From positions 84,184 to 148,183 of the forward strand of contig NZ_BDFD01000004.1 in NCBI RefSeq assembly GCF_001895085.1: 64,000 nucleotides of DNA, written 5' to 3'. The notes under the pieces are model-generated. The model saw only the letters and a list, made by a program, of their open reading frames with translations. It did no database searches and was not told the DNA's origin. Below, in pieces: positions 25,217 through 34,129 of this stretch. Position numbers and translations under genes: made by a program. Positions within the stretch are counted from its first letter, which is position 1, and every line of letters starts with the position of its first letter. This DNA comes from Mariprofundus micogutta (GTDB taxonomy: Bacteria; Pseudomonadota; Zetaproteobacteria; Mariprofundales; Mariprofundaceae).

Positions 25217-27648
25217 TGACCCTTCTCCTGCTTGCCGATTTCACGCAGGCATTGCTGAATTCTTGCCAGGGTTTCGCTGGCAGTAGGGATGCGTAGATCC
25301 ACCTTTTTGGACAGCAGTTGGTCAATCAATATGGCGACAGAGGCGGGTATCTCGGGTTTATGTTTCAGTACACTGATATGTGGCTCTTTGGCGATTTTAT
25401 ACATCAGTTTGCTGATTGACTCGGCACGGAAGGGACGCTCTCCGCAGGCCAGTTCGTAGAGCATGACGCCAAGGGAGAACAGGTCTGATCGGCCATCAAG
25501 TGTTTTGCCGGAAAGCTGTTCGGGAGACATATATGACGGCGTTCCGAGTACTACCCCTGCTTTGGTTTTGCTTGAATCATTGATATGCGCAATGCCGAAG
25601 TCTGTTACTTTTACGGTTTTGTTTTTCAGAATCATAATATTGGCCGGTTTAATATCGCGATGGATGACGCCGTGATCATGAGCGTATTGCAGAGCTTCGG
25701 CCACTTTGGCTGAAATTTTAAGTATGGTCACCAGAGGTAATAACTTCCCTTTCTTGGTGTAGGGTACAAGGTCAATGCCGTTGAGATATTCCATGGCAAT
25801 ATAAGCCAGGTCGTGCTCATCGCCGGCATCGAAGATCGTGACGATGTTGGGGTGGTTGAGCATGCCGGCTATTTCAGCTTCGTGGAAAAAGCGTTCCTTG
25901 ATCTCTTCGAGTTCATCGGCTTCGAACTCCTGAGACAGGGCCATTGTTTTAATGGCCACCTGACGGTTGATTTTCGGATCACGCCCCAGATAAACCGTAC
26001 CCATGGCACCTTTACCCAGTTCACTGACTATTTCATAGCGTCCCAGGGTGGGGCTTGTGCCACCGCTTTTCAGGATTGTAGATAAACCGATGCTTGAGTC
26101 GGCATTTGAAACGGTGTCTTTGGCGCTGTTGGCACTGATCAGGCGCGCTTGAATGTCTTTATAGGAGGCGTTGAACTTGCTGATATGCTGATACACATTG
26201 ACTGCTTCGCCATACTGACGCTTGCGTTCAAAAGCCAGAGCCAGGTCGTATAGCACGGGTAACATGGATTCATCCAATGGGCAGATAAGAAACTTTTCGA
26301 AAGCCTTCTCCAACATGTTCTGACTCTGAAATGAGAGGCCAAGCATTTTATTGGTTTCATCAGGGTTGGATTCAAAGCTGTGGTGATGATCTTTGATCGT
26401 CAGATACTGTTTTAACGCGTATGCCATATGACCGAAGCTGAGTAGCAGGGCTGCAGTGACGGTCTGAATCCATATCAGCTGACTGGTTAGCAGGAACAAG
26501 CCTGCTGCCATGATGAGTATGAACAGCACTATCAATAGAGTAATGGCTGCTCTTATGGGGATTCGAGGTAGAATAAAGGTCATATAGAAAGCGACAAGTA
26601 AGAGCAATAGTAATTCACCCAGCGTAGCCCATGCGGGACGTTTGACGAATTCTTCGTTAAGAATACTTTCCAGCACATGGGCACTGAATTCACTACGGGA
26701 TACACCACTTTTCAAAGGCGTAGAGAATCTGTTACCAGACTCCTGACCTGAGTTTATGAGTACGATTTTGTTTTTGAAAAGATGGTCGGATATTTTTCCG
26801 CTGAGTAGATCCTGCAGCGTATATGTGGGAAAAGAATTATCGATGCCTGAGTAAAATGGCGGAAAAATTCGCGCACGCGTATCAATAATAATATTTGCCG
26901 CGCCAAGTTCAATATCTACCCCGAGATTGATTCGAAGATCGTCTAATGGAATATTCTGCACCTTGGCAGCCAGGGCCAGTGACATGGATGGGAAATACTG
27001 GCCCGCATACTCAATGATGAGTGGTTCGCTTCTGACTATGCCATCAGGGTCATCCACAATGGTCATGTGGCCCAGTCCAGCTGCTGCTTCAGTTAGTTCG
27101 CGATAAGGATAACGCAGGTTCATGGCCGGTAGTGGCGTGGCATTTACATCAAGTAGATTGATCTGCTTGAGGGTGGCCCGTCTGACGTAGTTGGGTAGTG
27201 CGATACTGCTTGAGTTACTGCTGCTGCCTGAATCAAAGAACATCGGCATCAGTGTGTTGCCTGAGAGCTTGACAGCCCTGCTCAGTCTGTTGGGCTGATT
27301 CGTCCCATTCGCATCAGGTTCACTGAACAGGGTATCTATGGCAATAAAACGTGCTCCGGCGTCGGATAGCTTTTGAACTGATTCGGCAATGAGAGACTGT
27401 AGTTGATTCTGATCTTTTGCGATTGCATTGAGCAAAACAATATTGCCGCCGGGGGGGTGAGAGTTGGTCTGAATGGCCAGGTCGTAAGCATTCAGTTCCA
27501 TTTTTCTTAGTAATGAAAAGTCGCTGGTATATGCTGCAATAAACAACACGGAAATAATGACGCTTATAAACCAGTCTGATTTCCAGATCGCGCCATAATT
27601 CAATGGATAATCCCCTCCGTTTTGATGATTATACCTGTGCTCAGACAA
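25213..27648 (-). CDS. CHASE2-domain Ser/Thr protein kinase with TPR linker
   Basis: Membrane-spanning sensor kinase of 811 residues. Order: N-terminal membrane segment (about 28-47), extracytoplasmic CHASE2 domain (about 50-315), three C-terminal membrane helices (about 338-412), a TPR-like region (about 440-505), then a Hanks-type kinase (about 538-800). Kinase motifs are complete: LGKGAMGTVYLG loop, VAIK lysine, HRDIKPANI catalytic loop, DFGIAH, and GTPSYMSPEQ in the activation segment. An external signal sensed by CHASE2 would pass through the membrane helices to the kinase. Co-translated with the PP2C gene. Ligand and substrates unknown. Confidence 0.93.
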   Translation of the reverse strand: MSEHRYNHQNGGDYPLNYGAIWKSDWFISVIISVLFIAAYTSDFSLLRKMELNAYDLAIQTNSHPPGGNIVLLNAIAKDQNQLQSLIAESVQKLSDAGARFIAIDTLFSEPDANGTNQPNRLSRAVKLSGNTLMPMFFDSGSSSNSSSIALPNYVRRATLKQINLLDVNATPLPAMNLRYPYRELTEAAAGLGHMTIVDDPDGIVRSEPLIIEYAGQYFPSMSLALAAKVQNIPLDDLRINLGVDIELGAANIIIDTRARIFPPFYSGIDNSFPTYTLQDLLSGKISDHLFKNKIVLINSGQESGNRFSTPLKSGVSRSEFSAHVLESILNEEFVKRPAWATLGELLLLLLVAFYMTFILPRIPIRAAITLLIVLFILIMAAGLFLLTSQLIWIQTVTAALLLSFGHMAYALKQYLTIKDHHHSFESNPDETNKMLGLSFQSQNMLEKAFEKFLICPLDESMLPVLYDLALAFERKRQYGEAVNVYQHISKFNASYKDIQARLISANSAKDTVSNADSSIGLSTILKSGGTSPTLGRYEIVSELGKGAMGTVYLGRDPKINRQVAIKTMALSQEFEADELEEIKERFFHEAEIAGMLNHPNIVTIFDAGDEHDLAYIAMEYLNGIDLVPYTKKGKLLPLVTILKISAKVAEALQYAHDHGVIHRDIKPANIMILKNKTVKVTDFGIAHINDSSKTKAGVVLGTPSYMSPEQLSGKTLDGRSDLFSLGVMLYELACGERPFRAESISKLMYKIAKEPHISVLKHKPEIPASVAILIDQLLSKKVDLRIPTASETLARIQQCLREIGKQEKGQ

Positions 27649-27766
27649 TCAGCTATATTGTCAATATTGTCCTGACGGCGCAATAGGCTCCGGTCAATAA
27701 ACTGGGGATGAGCGGGTGTGGCTATTTGAAAATCACGCCGATGAAAAAAAAGTGCACTGAGACGTA

Positions 27767-27795
27767 TTGACAGGGCCATTGCTGCTCCGTACGGT
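27767..27795 (+). promoter_or_regulatory. Sigma-70 promoter for tRNA-Asn
   Basis: A perfect -35 TTGACA (27767-27772), 17-base spacer, and -10 TACGGT (27790-27795). The following bases are G/C-rich, as in stringently controlled stable-RNA promoters. The tRNA begins 14 bases after the -10 element. Confidence 0.6.
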
Positions 27796-27808
27796 TCGCC
27801 GCGCTTAA

Positions 27809-27884
27809 TCCCCGATAGTTCAGTTGGTAGAACGGTGGACTGTTAATCCATATGTCGCAGGTTCGAGTCCTGCTCGGGGAGCCA
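27809..27884 (+). tRNA. tRNA-Asn (GTT anticodon)
   Basis: 76 bases including an encoded CCA. The acceptor stem tccccga (27809-27815) pairs with tcgggga (27874-27880). The anticodon GTT is at 27842-27844, flanked by CT and AA, and the T-loop is GTTCGAGTCC. A promoter lies upstream and a terminator directly downstream, so it is a single-gene unit. Confidence 0.97.
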
Positions 27885-27890
27885 TATATA

Positions 27891-27921
27891 AAAAGGGTCG
27901 GTTTTTACCGGCCCTTTTTTT
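27891..27921 (+). terminator. Rho-independent terminator of tRNA-Asn
   Basis: Stem gggtcggt (27895-27902) with accggccc (27907-27914, one wobble), a 4-base loop, and a T-run at 27915-27921. Confidence 0.85.
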
Positions 27922-28019
27922 GTACCCTGCTTGGGGGCAGACATAAAATAAATATGTCAGTCTATATGGTTCTCGCCTTTATGGGCGATATTGCTAAACA
28001 AACCATACAGTTCAGTATG

Positions 28020-28048
28020 TTGATTAACAAAATTTAATACGTTATTGT
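28020..28048 (+). promoter_or_regulatory. Candidate promoter of the exopolysaccharide/CotH operon
   Basis: TTGATT (28020-28025) and TATTGT (28043-28048) are separated by 17 bases, each matching four of six sigma-70 consensus positions, in an AT-rich stretch 54 bases before the first gene. No operator or riboswitch-like fold was recognised in the 180-base leader. Confidence 0.35.
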
Positions 28049-28101
28049 CCGAAATTGTATCTATTTGATTCACTGTGACAGGGAAGTGGCTGGGGTGTAC
28101 G

Positions 28102-30534
28102 ATGAATATTTATTTTTCAATAAATAAAATAAAACCGATGCTTGCAGCAATGCTGCTGCTTGCTGTGTGCAATGTGCCTGTTGCACAGGCGGAGATTGGT
28201 GACCGCTTGAAGGTAACGCCTTCAAAAGCGTCATTATATGCCGGACCATCAACAACTGCTTCGCGCCTGGTCAGTTTGCGTGGTGGCGATCAGATGGTCG
28301 AGATGGAGCGTCAGGGCTCATGGGTCTTTGTGGCAGTGAAAAGCACTGGTGCACAAGGCTGGATTCGTTCCTCGCAGGTACATAAGGCAACTGCGAAGCG
28401 GGTGGTCAGGAAAGCATCCAGACGTTCTTCCGCCAGGTCTTCTGCCAAGACGGTTGCTGTCGCAGTCAATGAACCTGATATCATGTCTACCTCCAGGCAG
28501 GTTTCCCTGCTCGATAAAGGCTTTAAAAATGGCGTGATGTTTGAAGGCACAGCAGGCACGCATGAGCATTCATTTTTCTTCGATTCGCCACTGGATAGCA
28601 GGATTGTAAATGGCAGATTCAGGCTTCTGTATCGTGCCTCTCCAGACATTCACAAGCAGGCCAATGTTCGCGTTTCTGTAAATGGCAAACCATACAAACA
28701 GGTGGGGCTCTCCGGCGATGGCGGTTTGCATGAGCTTGATATTATGCTGCCGGCATCTGCGTTCCGTGGTGAGCATGCGAAGGTTACAGTTCGTAGCACG
28801 CTGCTTGTGACAGAGGATCGCTGTTTTGATGACCGCATCAATGGTGCGTTCCTGCATATTCTACCTGAATCATCTCTGACCATCGCTTACCAGTCGGTTG
28901 AGCGTTCGATCCGTGATGCGTGGCGTATGCTGCCGCAAAAAGTGTCGATCAGTATTTCTGAAGGTAACCTGAGCCAGGGTCAGTTTGCATCAACACTTGG
29001 TTTGATGGCGCTGTTGGTTGAGAGTGGTAAAGAGGTTTCTATTAAGCGTCTGCCTGAAATAGGTGATATCGTTGTCGCTCCGAAGACCGAGTTGGAAAGA
29101 CTTATTGACCTGAAGCGCTTGACTGTGGGTAAAGGCGGAACAGTTGCAAGTATGGGGCGGGCGCTTGATCACGTCAGTAATCTTGCGCTGATCAGGCTGC
29201 AGAACAGGTCTGCCATTGTTGTGACTGACCCTTACGATGTTCAGCCTATGTATCTGTTGAGTAATGAGTGGAAACTACTCAGTGCGGGCCAGCAATATCG
29301 TGTGTATAGACCCGATGATCTGCGTATCAAGCTGGGTCTTCTCGGTACAGAGGGCGATGCCGGTTATTACTCCTTGCCACTGACCAAGCTGGGGTTTGAA
29401 CCCGGCGTTAAATACATTACCCGTGAAGCAAGCTGGCAGATGGTTATTGCTCCATTTACACTGCCAGTGGGTACCAGACCTGACTTTCTGAGTCTTAATA
29501 TCATTGCGCCGGTGCGTTGGGAAAATGACCCGACTTACGAAATGTACGTATTCCTGAATGACGTTATGATTAAGTCAGCACGATTGGAAAACAACGGTTT
29601 GATGCAGAACTTTACAGTCAATCTGCCCTCAGAATATCAGAAACAATACAATGATATTCGAGTTGTTGTGCAGCATGATGTGGAGCAGGGTGATTGCCGT
29701 GGTGTAATGCCTCACGATTACATTCAGATTACCCCGGACAGTGCCCTAGTGGTGAAAAAGAACGAAGATGCAGCACCTGCTAAGTTCTCTGATCTGACCA
29801 ACTATTTCTCGCAGGGTTTCGATACATATCTTGAAACCTCATACCTGCAGAATCCGGAGCGTGCGTTGCACCTGTTGGCACGTCTGTCTGCCGACTTCCC
29901 GTTGCTGATTGATCACACCAGACTTACCTTTGCGGGTCCCGGCGATGTGCTCAGCCCGGGCAATCCATTTGTAGCTGTGGGTAATTTCGCTCTTGCAGAT
30001 GATATGGAGGCGCCGGTTCGTTTTGATAAGGGTCGAGTGAAAATTCTTTCGCCCAATGGTGAAACCTATTTTGATGTCAGCGAACTTTCCAAGATTACGG
30101 TTGCAGAAATTGTTAAGGCTCCGGCAGCGTATGGACTTTGGGTAAATCCATCCAGTGCATCTGATATCGCTGTTATGGATAGGCTGGATCTGACCGAAGA
30201 TGATGTGGCTTTTATTGACTCTATGGGCGTGATCAAAACCCTGAATAGCAGGGAGCCATCTCTGGCGCAGGTATATTATCCTGACGTGGAAGACTGGTTC
30301 GATGTGTTGGGTAAGTACCGCTTCTGGCTGATGGTATTGTTGTGGTTCCTGCTGACTATGGTTGTGGTATACCTCTATCGTATGTCCAGAGCTAACAAGG
30401 TTGCCCGTGAAGAAGACGATGCGCTCTATCAGGCTGAGGAAGAGCGTATGCAGGGTGGCGCTGCCGCGTATATGCATGAGGATCATACCGTTCATCCGGG
30501 TGATTCACTGGATCATCTTGATGAGAAAAGGTAG
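28102..30534 (+). CDS. BcsB-like periplasmic protein with N-terminal SH3 domain
   Basis: Predicted to guide a nascent polysaccharide through the periplasm next to a membrane glycosyltransferase, as BcsB does for BcsA. From ATG 28102 it has 810 residues: signal peptide (cleavage likely after AQA, residue 30), a bacterial SH3 domain (about 31-93, LYAGPSTTASRLV, GSWVFV, GWI), a basic linker (KRVVRKASRRSS), BcsB jelly-roll/flavodoxin-like repeats (about 120-720; VTEDRCFDDRINGAFLHI is a BcsB hallmark), and one C-terminal membrane helix (about 741-761) with an acidic cytoplasmic tail. The SH3 domain is not part of classical BcsB. An in-frame start at 28075 would spoil the signal peptide. First gene of a six-gene operon; the glycosyltransferase follows after 8 bases. 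Confidence 0.85.
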   Translation: MNIYFSINKIKPMLAAMLLLAVCNVPVAQAEIGDRLKVTPSKASLYAGPSTTASRLVSLRGGDQMVEMERQGSWVFVAVKSTGAQGWIRSSQVHKATAKRVVRKASRRSSARSSAKTVAVAVNEPDIMSTSRQVSLLDKGFKNGVMFEGTAGTHEHSFFFDSPLDSRIVNGRFRLLYRASPDIHKQANVRVSVNGKPYKQVGLSGDGGLHELDIMLPASAFRGEHAKVTVRSTLLVTEDRCFDDRINGAFLHILPESSLTIAYQSVERSIRDAWRMLPQKVSISISEGNLSQGQFASTLGLMALLVESGKEVSIKRLPEIGDIVVAPKTELERLIDLKRLTVGKGGTVASMGRALDHVSNLALIRLQNRSAIVVTDPYDVQPMYLLSNEWKLLSAGQQYRVYRPDDLRIKLGLLGTEGDAGYYSLPLTKLGFEPGVKYITREASWQMVIAPFTLPVGTRPDFLSLNIIAPVRWENDPTYEMYVFLNDVMIKSARLENNGLMQNFTVNLPSEYQKQYNDIRVVVQHDVEQGDCRGVMPHDYIQITPDSALVVKKNEDAAPAKFSDLTNYFSQGFDTYLETSYLQNPERALHLLARLSADFPLLIDHTRLTFAGPGDVLSPGNPFVAVGNFALADDMEAPVRFDKGRVKILSPNGETYFDVSELSKITVAEIVKAPAAYGLWVNPSSASDIAVMDRLDLTEDDVAFIDSMGVIKTLNSREPSLAQVYYPDVEDWFDVLGKYRFWLMVLLWFLLTMVVVYLYRMSRANKVAREEDDALYQAEEERMQGGAAAYMHEDHTVHPGDSLDHLDEKR

Positions 30535-30542
30535 TAGCGGCT

Positions 30543-32627
30543 ATGGGCCAGTCCGGAGGTGGGGCTAAGCCTCGAATTGGTGAATTGCTGGTGAGCGCGG
30601 AGCTCATCAGCAACGACCAATTAGAGCAGGCGCTTCTTCATCAGAAAACAGCGGGTGGAAGGTTAGGCGATATTATCCTGGCGAACCGCTGGGTGACTGC
30701 TGTTGACTTTTACAGTGTTCTTACTGATCAGTTCCGTAAGGGTCGAATTGGCGATCTGCTGGTTGAACGGGAACTGATCAGCGAAAGGCAGTTGCTCGAA
30801 GCGATTGAAACCCAGAAACACTGGGGGACCCGGCTTGGTGATATTATTCTGGCCAGAGGTTGGGTGAAACCCTATCTGATGGGAGAGGCACTGGCAGAGC
30901 ATTTTGATAAACCAAATGTTGATCTGCTGAAAGACCGACTCGATGAGTCACTGCTTAATCGTAATGATCTATCCACCTATTCCGAGAACCTGTTTGTGCC
31001 GTGGCGCCGCGAAGGCGGTCTGCTTAAGGTGGCTGTGGCGGATGTGAATCCGAAGCTGCTTGAAATGGTGGACGAGATAGTAGATGAACCCTTTGATTTT
31101 GTTATTACATCAAAGTTCGACATTATCTGGGTCTTACAGGAAATCGGTAACCAGTTCTATACTGAAAAAGCGGTACATGAACTGGCAAACAGTAAACCTG
31201 AATTTTCAGCTTCTGAAGTGTTTACGGTTAAACAGCTTATTTTTCTATTTATCTCGATGACCCTGAGTGTTATTGCCATATCGTACTGGCCTGTGAATTC
31301 GCTTGTGATTATCAATGTGATTATTTCAGTGTTTCTGCTGCTCAATTTTGGTTTGCGCATTGTGCTGACGTGGGTGGGTGGAGACAAACACTTCGATAAT
31401 CTGGTGACAGATGAGGAAGTTGTGGCAGTTGATGAAAGCACATTGCCTGTCTATTCAGTTTTGTTGCCGATGTATCATGAATCGGCAACCCTGCCTAATA
31501 TTGCTCAGGCACTACGTTCGCTTGACTACCCACTCTCCAAACTCGATATCAAGCTGATTCTCGAGCACGATGATGATGAAACGATTGAGACAGCAAAAGA
31601 GCTGGGCTTAGAGGGTATTTTTGAGATTATCCGGGTACCTGATTCACTACCCAAAACCAAACCCAAGGCATGTAACTACGCACTTCATTTTTGCCGCGGT
31701 GAGTTGGCAACTATTTACGATGGTGAAGATGCACCTGAGCCTGATCAGCTCAAAAAAGCTGTAATTGCATTCCAAAAAGCACCTCAGAATACGGCAGTTA
31801 TTCAGGCCAGATTGAACTATTTCAATGTTGCAGAGAACTGGCTTACCCGTATGTTCACCATGGAGTACTCGCTCTGGTTTGACTTTTACCTGCCAGCTTT
31901 GGACGCCTTACGTATTCCTATTCCATTAGGTGGGACTTCCAATCACTTTAGAATGAATGTGTTGCGGGAAATGGAGGGCTGGGATCCTTATAATGTCACA
32001 GAGGATTGTGACCTTGGTGTGCGTCTGACTCAGGCCGGTTATCGTGTGGGTGTATTAAACTCGACAACATTTGAAGAGGCGAACAATTCGATTCCGAACT
32101 GGATTCGTCAGCGCTCCCGCTGGTTGAAGGGATATATGCAGAGCTACCTTGTTCATATGCGTAGTCCAATTCTGCTGTATAGAAAACTGGGCCACGTCGG
32201 TTTTTGGGGCTTTCAGTTTTTCATTGGCGGCACGATTGTCAGTGCCTTGCTTACACCGGTTATGTTCCTGATGTATATCCTTTGGCTGGCTACCAGCACG
32301 ACAGCCTTTGATCCCTATTTTCCGCCGATCGTATTGTATATCACGCTGTTTAATCTGCTGATTGCCAATGGTTTCCTGATTTATCTATTTATGCTTAGTG
32401 GCTTCAAGCGCAGGTATTTTTCACTGATCCCATGGGCATTGACGGTACCAATGTATTGGCTGTTACAGTCATGGGCTGGTTACAAAGGTTTCTGGCAGCT
32501 GATTCATAATCCGTTTTACTGGGAGAAAACCCATCACGGATTGACCACGTTTGAGGTAACACACGATATCGATGCCAGTAAAACCCCGGTTCGAACGCCT
32601 GCGCCGTCACGCGCTGGAGCGAAATAG
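30543..32627 (+). CDS. Family-2 membrane glycosyltransferase with two tandem MshEN (c-di-GMP-binding) modules, XagB-like
   Basis: Processive-type glycosyltransferase of 694 residues. The N-terminus holds four 24-residue motifs at 11-34, 40-63, 68-91 and 97-120, each starting R-[LI]-G and separated within pairs by exactly five residues. That is the two-motif layout of the MshEN domain, known to bind c-di-GMP, present twice. Membrane helices follow (about 230-275), then a GT2 catalytic domain with DGEDAPE near 393, the TED motif near 486 and QRSRW near 523, then C-terminal membrane helices (about 555-660). BcsA-type synthases instead use a C-terminal PilZ domain. The similarity is to XagB-type transferases as I know them. 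Polymer identity unknown. The stop overlaps the next gene by one base. Confidence 0.88.
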   Translation: MGQSGGGAKPRIGELLVSAELISNDQLEQALLHQKTAGGRLGDIILANRWVTAVDFYSVLTDQFRKGRIGDLLVERELISERQLLEAIETQKHWGTRLGDIILARGWVKPYLMGEALAEHFDKPNVDLLKDRLDESLLNRNDLSTYSENLFVPWRREGGLLKVAVADVNPKLLEMVDEIVDEPFDFVITSKFDIIWVLQEIGNQFYTEKAVHELANSKPEFSASEVFTVKQLIFLFISMTLSVIAISYWPVNSLVIINVIISVFLLLNFGLRIVLTWVGGDKHFDNLVTDEEVVAVDESTLPVYSVLLPMYHESATLPNIAQALRSLDYPLSKLDIKLILEHDDDETIETAKELGLEGIFEIIRVPDSLPKTKPKACNYALHFCRGELATIYDGEDAPEPDQLKKAVIAFQKAPQNTAVIQARLNYFNVAENWLTRMFTMEYSLWFDFYLPALDALRIPIPLGGTSNHFRMNVLREMEGWDPYNVTEDCDLGVRLTQAGYRVGVLNSTTFEEANNSIPNWIRQRSRWLKGYMQSYLVHMRSPILLYRKLGHVGFWGFQFFIGGTIVSALLTPVMFLMYILWLATSTTAFDPYFPPIVLYITLFNLLIANGFLIYLFMLSGFKRRYFSLIPWALTVPMYWLLQSWAGYKGFWQLIHNPFYWEKTHHGLTTFEVTHDIDASKTPVRTPAPSRAGAK

Positions 32628-34129
32628 TGCAACAGATTTTGAATAGAACGGGTCTGGAAGGGAGATTCTTTATTTCTCTTCTGACGTTGGCACTGACGAT
32701 AGTGACGATATGGTTGCTTGCCAACGGCTTTATCTCAGACAGTGCTACCGAGCGCTGGGCTACAGTCATTGCAGCATTGGGAGCCCAGGAAGTGGTGTTG
32801 GAGAATTTCACCTTCCTGGCGCCGCATTTGCCGCTCTATCTTCTGGTTCCATTTTATTATATTCCAGGGCTTGAAGATGGCGGTGCGCCATATTTGCTGT
32901 CGATCATTGCTGCTGCATTTCTTCTCTTTCTCTGGGCACATCACTTGCGGGAAGTGGAGCTGAGTCAAACCAGGCTCGCCATGCTGGCTGTACTTGTGGT
33001 TATTCACCCGGGCTTCTTGTGGGCGGCAACCTCAGGCTCTCATATTGCTTTGAGCATGGTTGCATTTTATCTGCTTTACCGTGGATTCCAGCATATTATT
33101 TCAGACCACGATATTCACTCCTATATTTCACTAGCCGTCACATTCGTAGCATTCTTTTTTATCGATGGCTCGGCGGTATTTATTTTTGTGGCACTGATCC
33201 CGCTGCTGGTGGTGATTGCTCCGCTTCGCACCATCATGGTATCTCCTGTGGGCCTCTATCTGATTGTGGGGACACCCTTTGCCTTTGCTGTTGCAACCTG
33301 GGCCTATTTGAACTGGATTTTTGAAGGTTCCTTCATGCACTTTATTGAGCATGCAGACTCAGCCTTTCTTGGGGGCATGCTGTATACCAATGAGTATCCG
33401 TGGCTGCTGGATTATGGCGGCCAGTTCTTTAAACCACTGCTTGCTGCTACGGGTTATCTGCTGATTGCTTATCCGGTGTCGGTATATCTGTTGCTGGATA
33501 CCATCAACAATAACTACCGTTTCCGTGCTTCGTTCGTGCTGCTGCTGCATCCGTTGATCGCGATTGCGATTGCCACGAGTCAGTATTACCTGACACATCC
33601 ATTTGAAATACTGGCATTGATCAGTGCCGGCCTGATGGCTGAGTTGACCTATGTGCGAATGCAGACTCGTAGGGAGTTTTTTTTCCTGATCGTGTTTATG
33701 GTTGTCAGTGTCGTGGGTGGCTGGTGGTTATTTATCGAAACTGCAAATCCGCAGATGACGCAATGGGTTCAGTCGCTCACCGGAAAACATACTGCTGATG
33801 CCAGTAAAGATGGTGATCTGCAGGTTGGTTTGTGGTTGAAAAACAACAGATTACCAACGCTGGTCTATGAAAGAAGTGCATTCAAGGTTGTCGCTGCCCG
33901 AGGGGATGCTGAAGGTTTGGTACTCTCTTTTTCCCATGACTTTAAATCTGCCATGCGTGAAAGGCACCCGAATGTGCGACAGATTGCAGTTCCTGAACCT
34001 CATTCCATATCGGGAAGACGTGACTGGATAAATATTCGTTATCCTCACCTCTATGACCATGGCATGGATGGTTTCCGTCTTGTCTATGATAATCTCGGTT
34101 GGCGCGTATACAGGAAAGTCAGTGGCTAG
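32627..34129 (+). CDS. Polytopic membrane protein of unknown function (possible GT-C-like)
   Basis: I do not recognise a named family. The 500 residues form about nine or ten membrane helices up to about residue 375, then an extracytoplasmic C-terminal domain of about 120 residues (LWLKNNRLPTLVYERSAFKV). A multi-helix body with a soluble tail carrying a residue pattern like WLKxNxxPT..V is loosely like GT-C transferases (PMT/ArnT type), but I cannot find the catalytic acidic loop with confidence. GTG start overlapping the previous stop (TAGTG). Its fixed position inside the operon suggests a role in transfer or export of the same polymer. Confidence 0.75.
   Translation: MQQILNRTGLEGRFFISLLTLALTIVTIWLLANGFISDSATERWATVIAALGAQEVVLENFTFLAPHLPLYLLVPFYYIPGLEDGGAPYLLSIIAAAFLLFLWAHHLREVELSQTRLAMLAVLVVIHPGFLWAATSGSHIALSMVAFYLLYRGFQHIISDHDIHSYISLAVTFVAFFFIDGSAVFIFVALIPLLVVIAPLRTIMVSPVGLYLIVGTPFAFAVATWAYLNWIFEGSFMHFIEHADSAFLGGMLYTNEYPWLLDYGGQFFKPLLAATGYLLIAYPVSVYLLLDTINNNYRFRASFVLLLHPLIAIAIATSQYYLTHPFEILALISAGLMAELTYVRMQTRREFFFLIVFMVVSVVGGWWLFIETANPQMTQWVQSLTGKHTADASKDGDLQVGLWLKNNRLPTLVYERSAFKVVAARGDAEGLVLSFSHDFKSAMRERHPNVRQIAVPEPHSISGRRDWINIRYPHLYDHGMDGFRLVYDNLGWRVYRKVSG

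Noticed and set aside
27809..28101. tRNA-Asn as an integration site for a genomic island containing the polymer operon
   Set aside because: No second copy of the tRNA 3' end and no integrase gene were seen in the window, and the tRNA has its own promoter and terminator.
29839..30495. 218-codon reverse-strand frame inside the BcsB-like gene
   Set aside because: Antisense to a clearly coding frame, no ribosome site, His/Arg/Gln-biased composition typical of a shadow.
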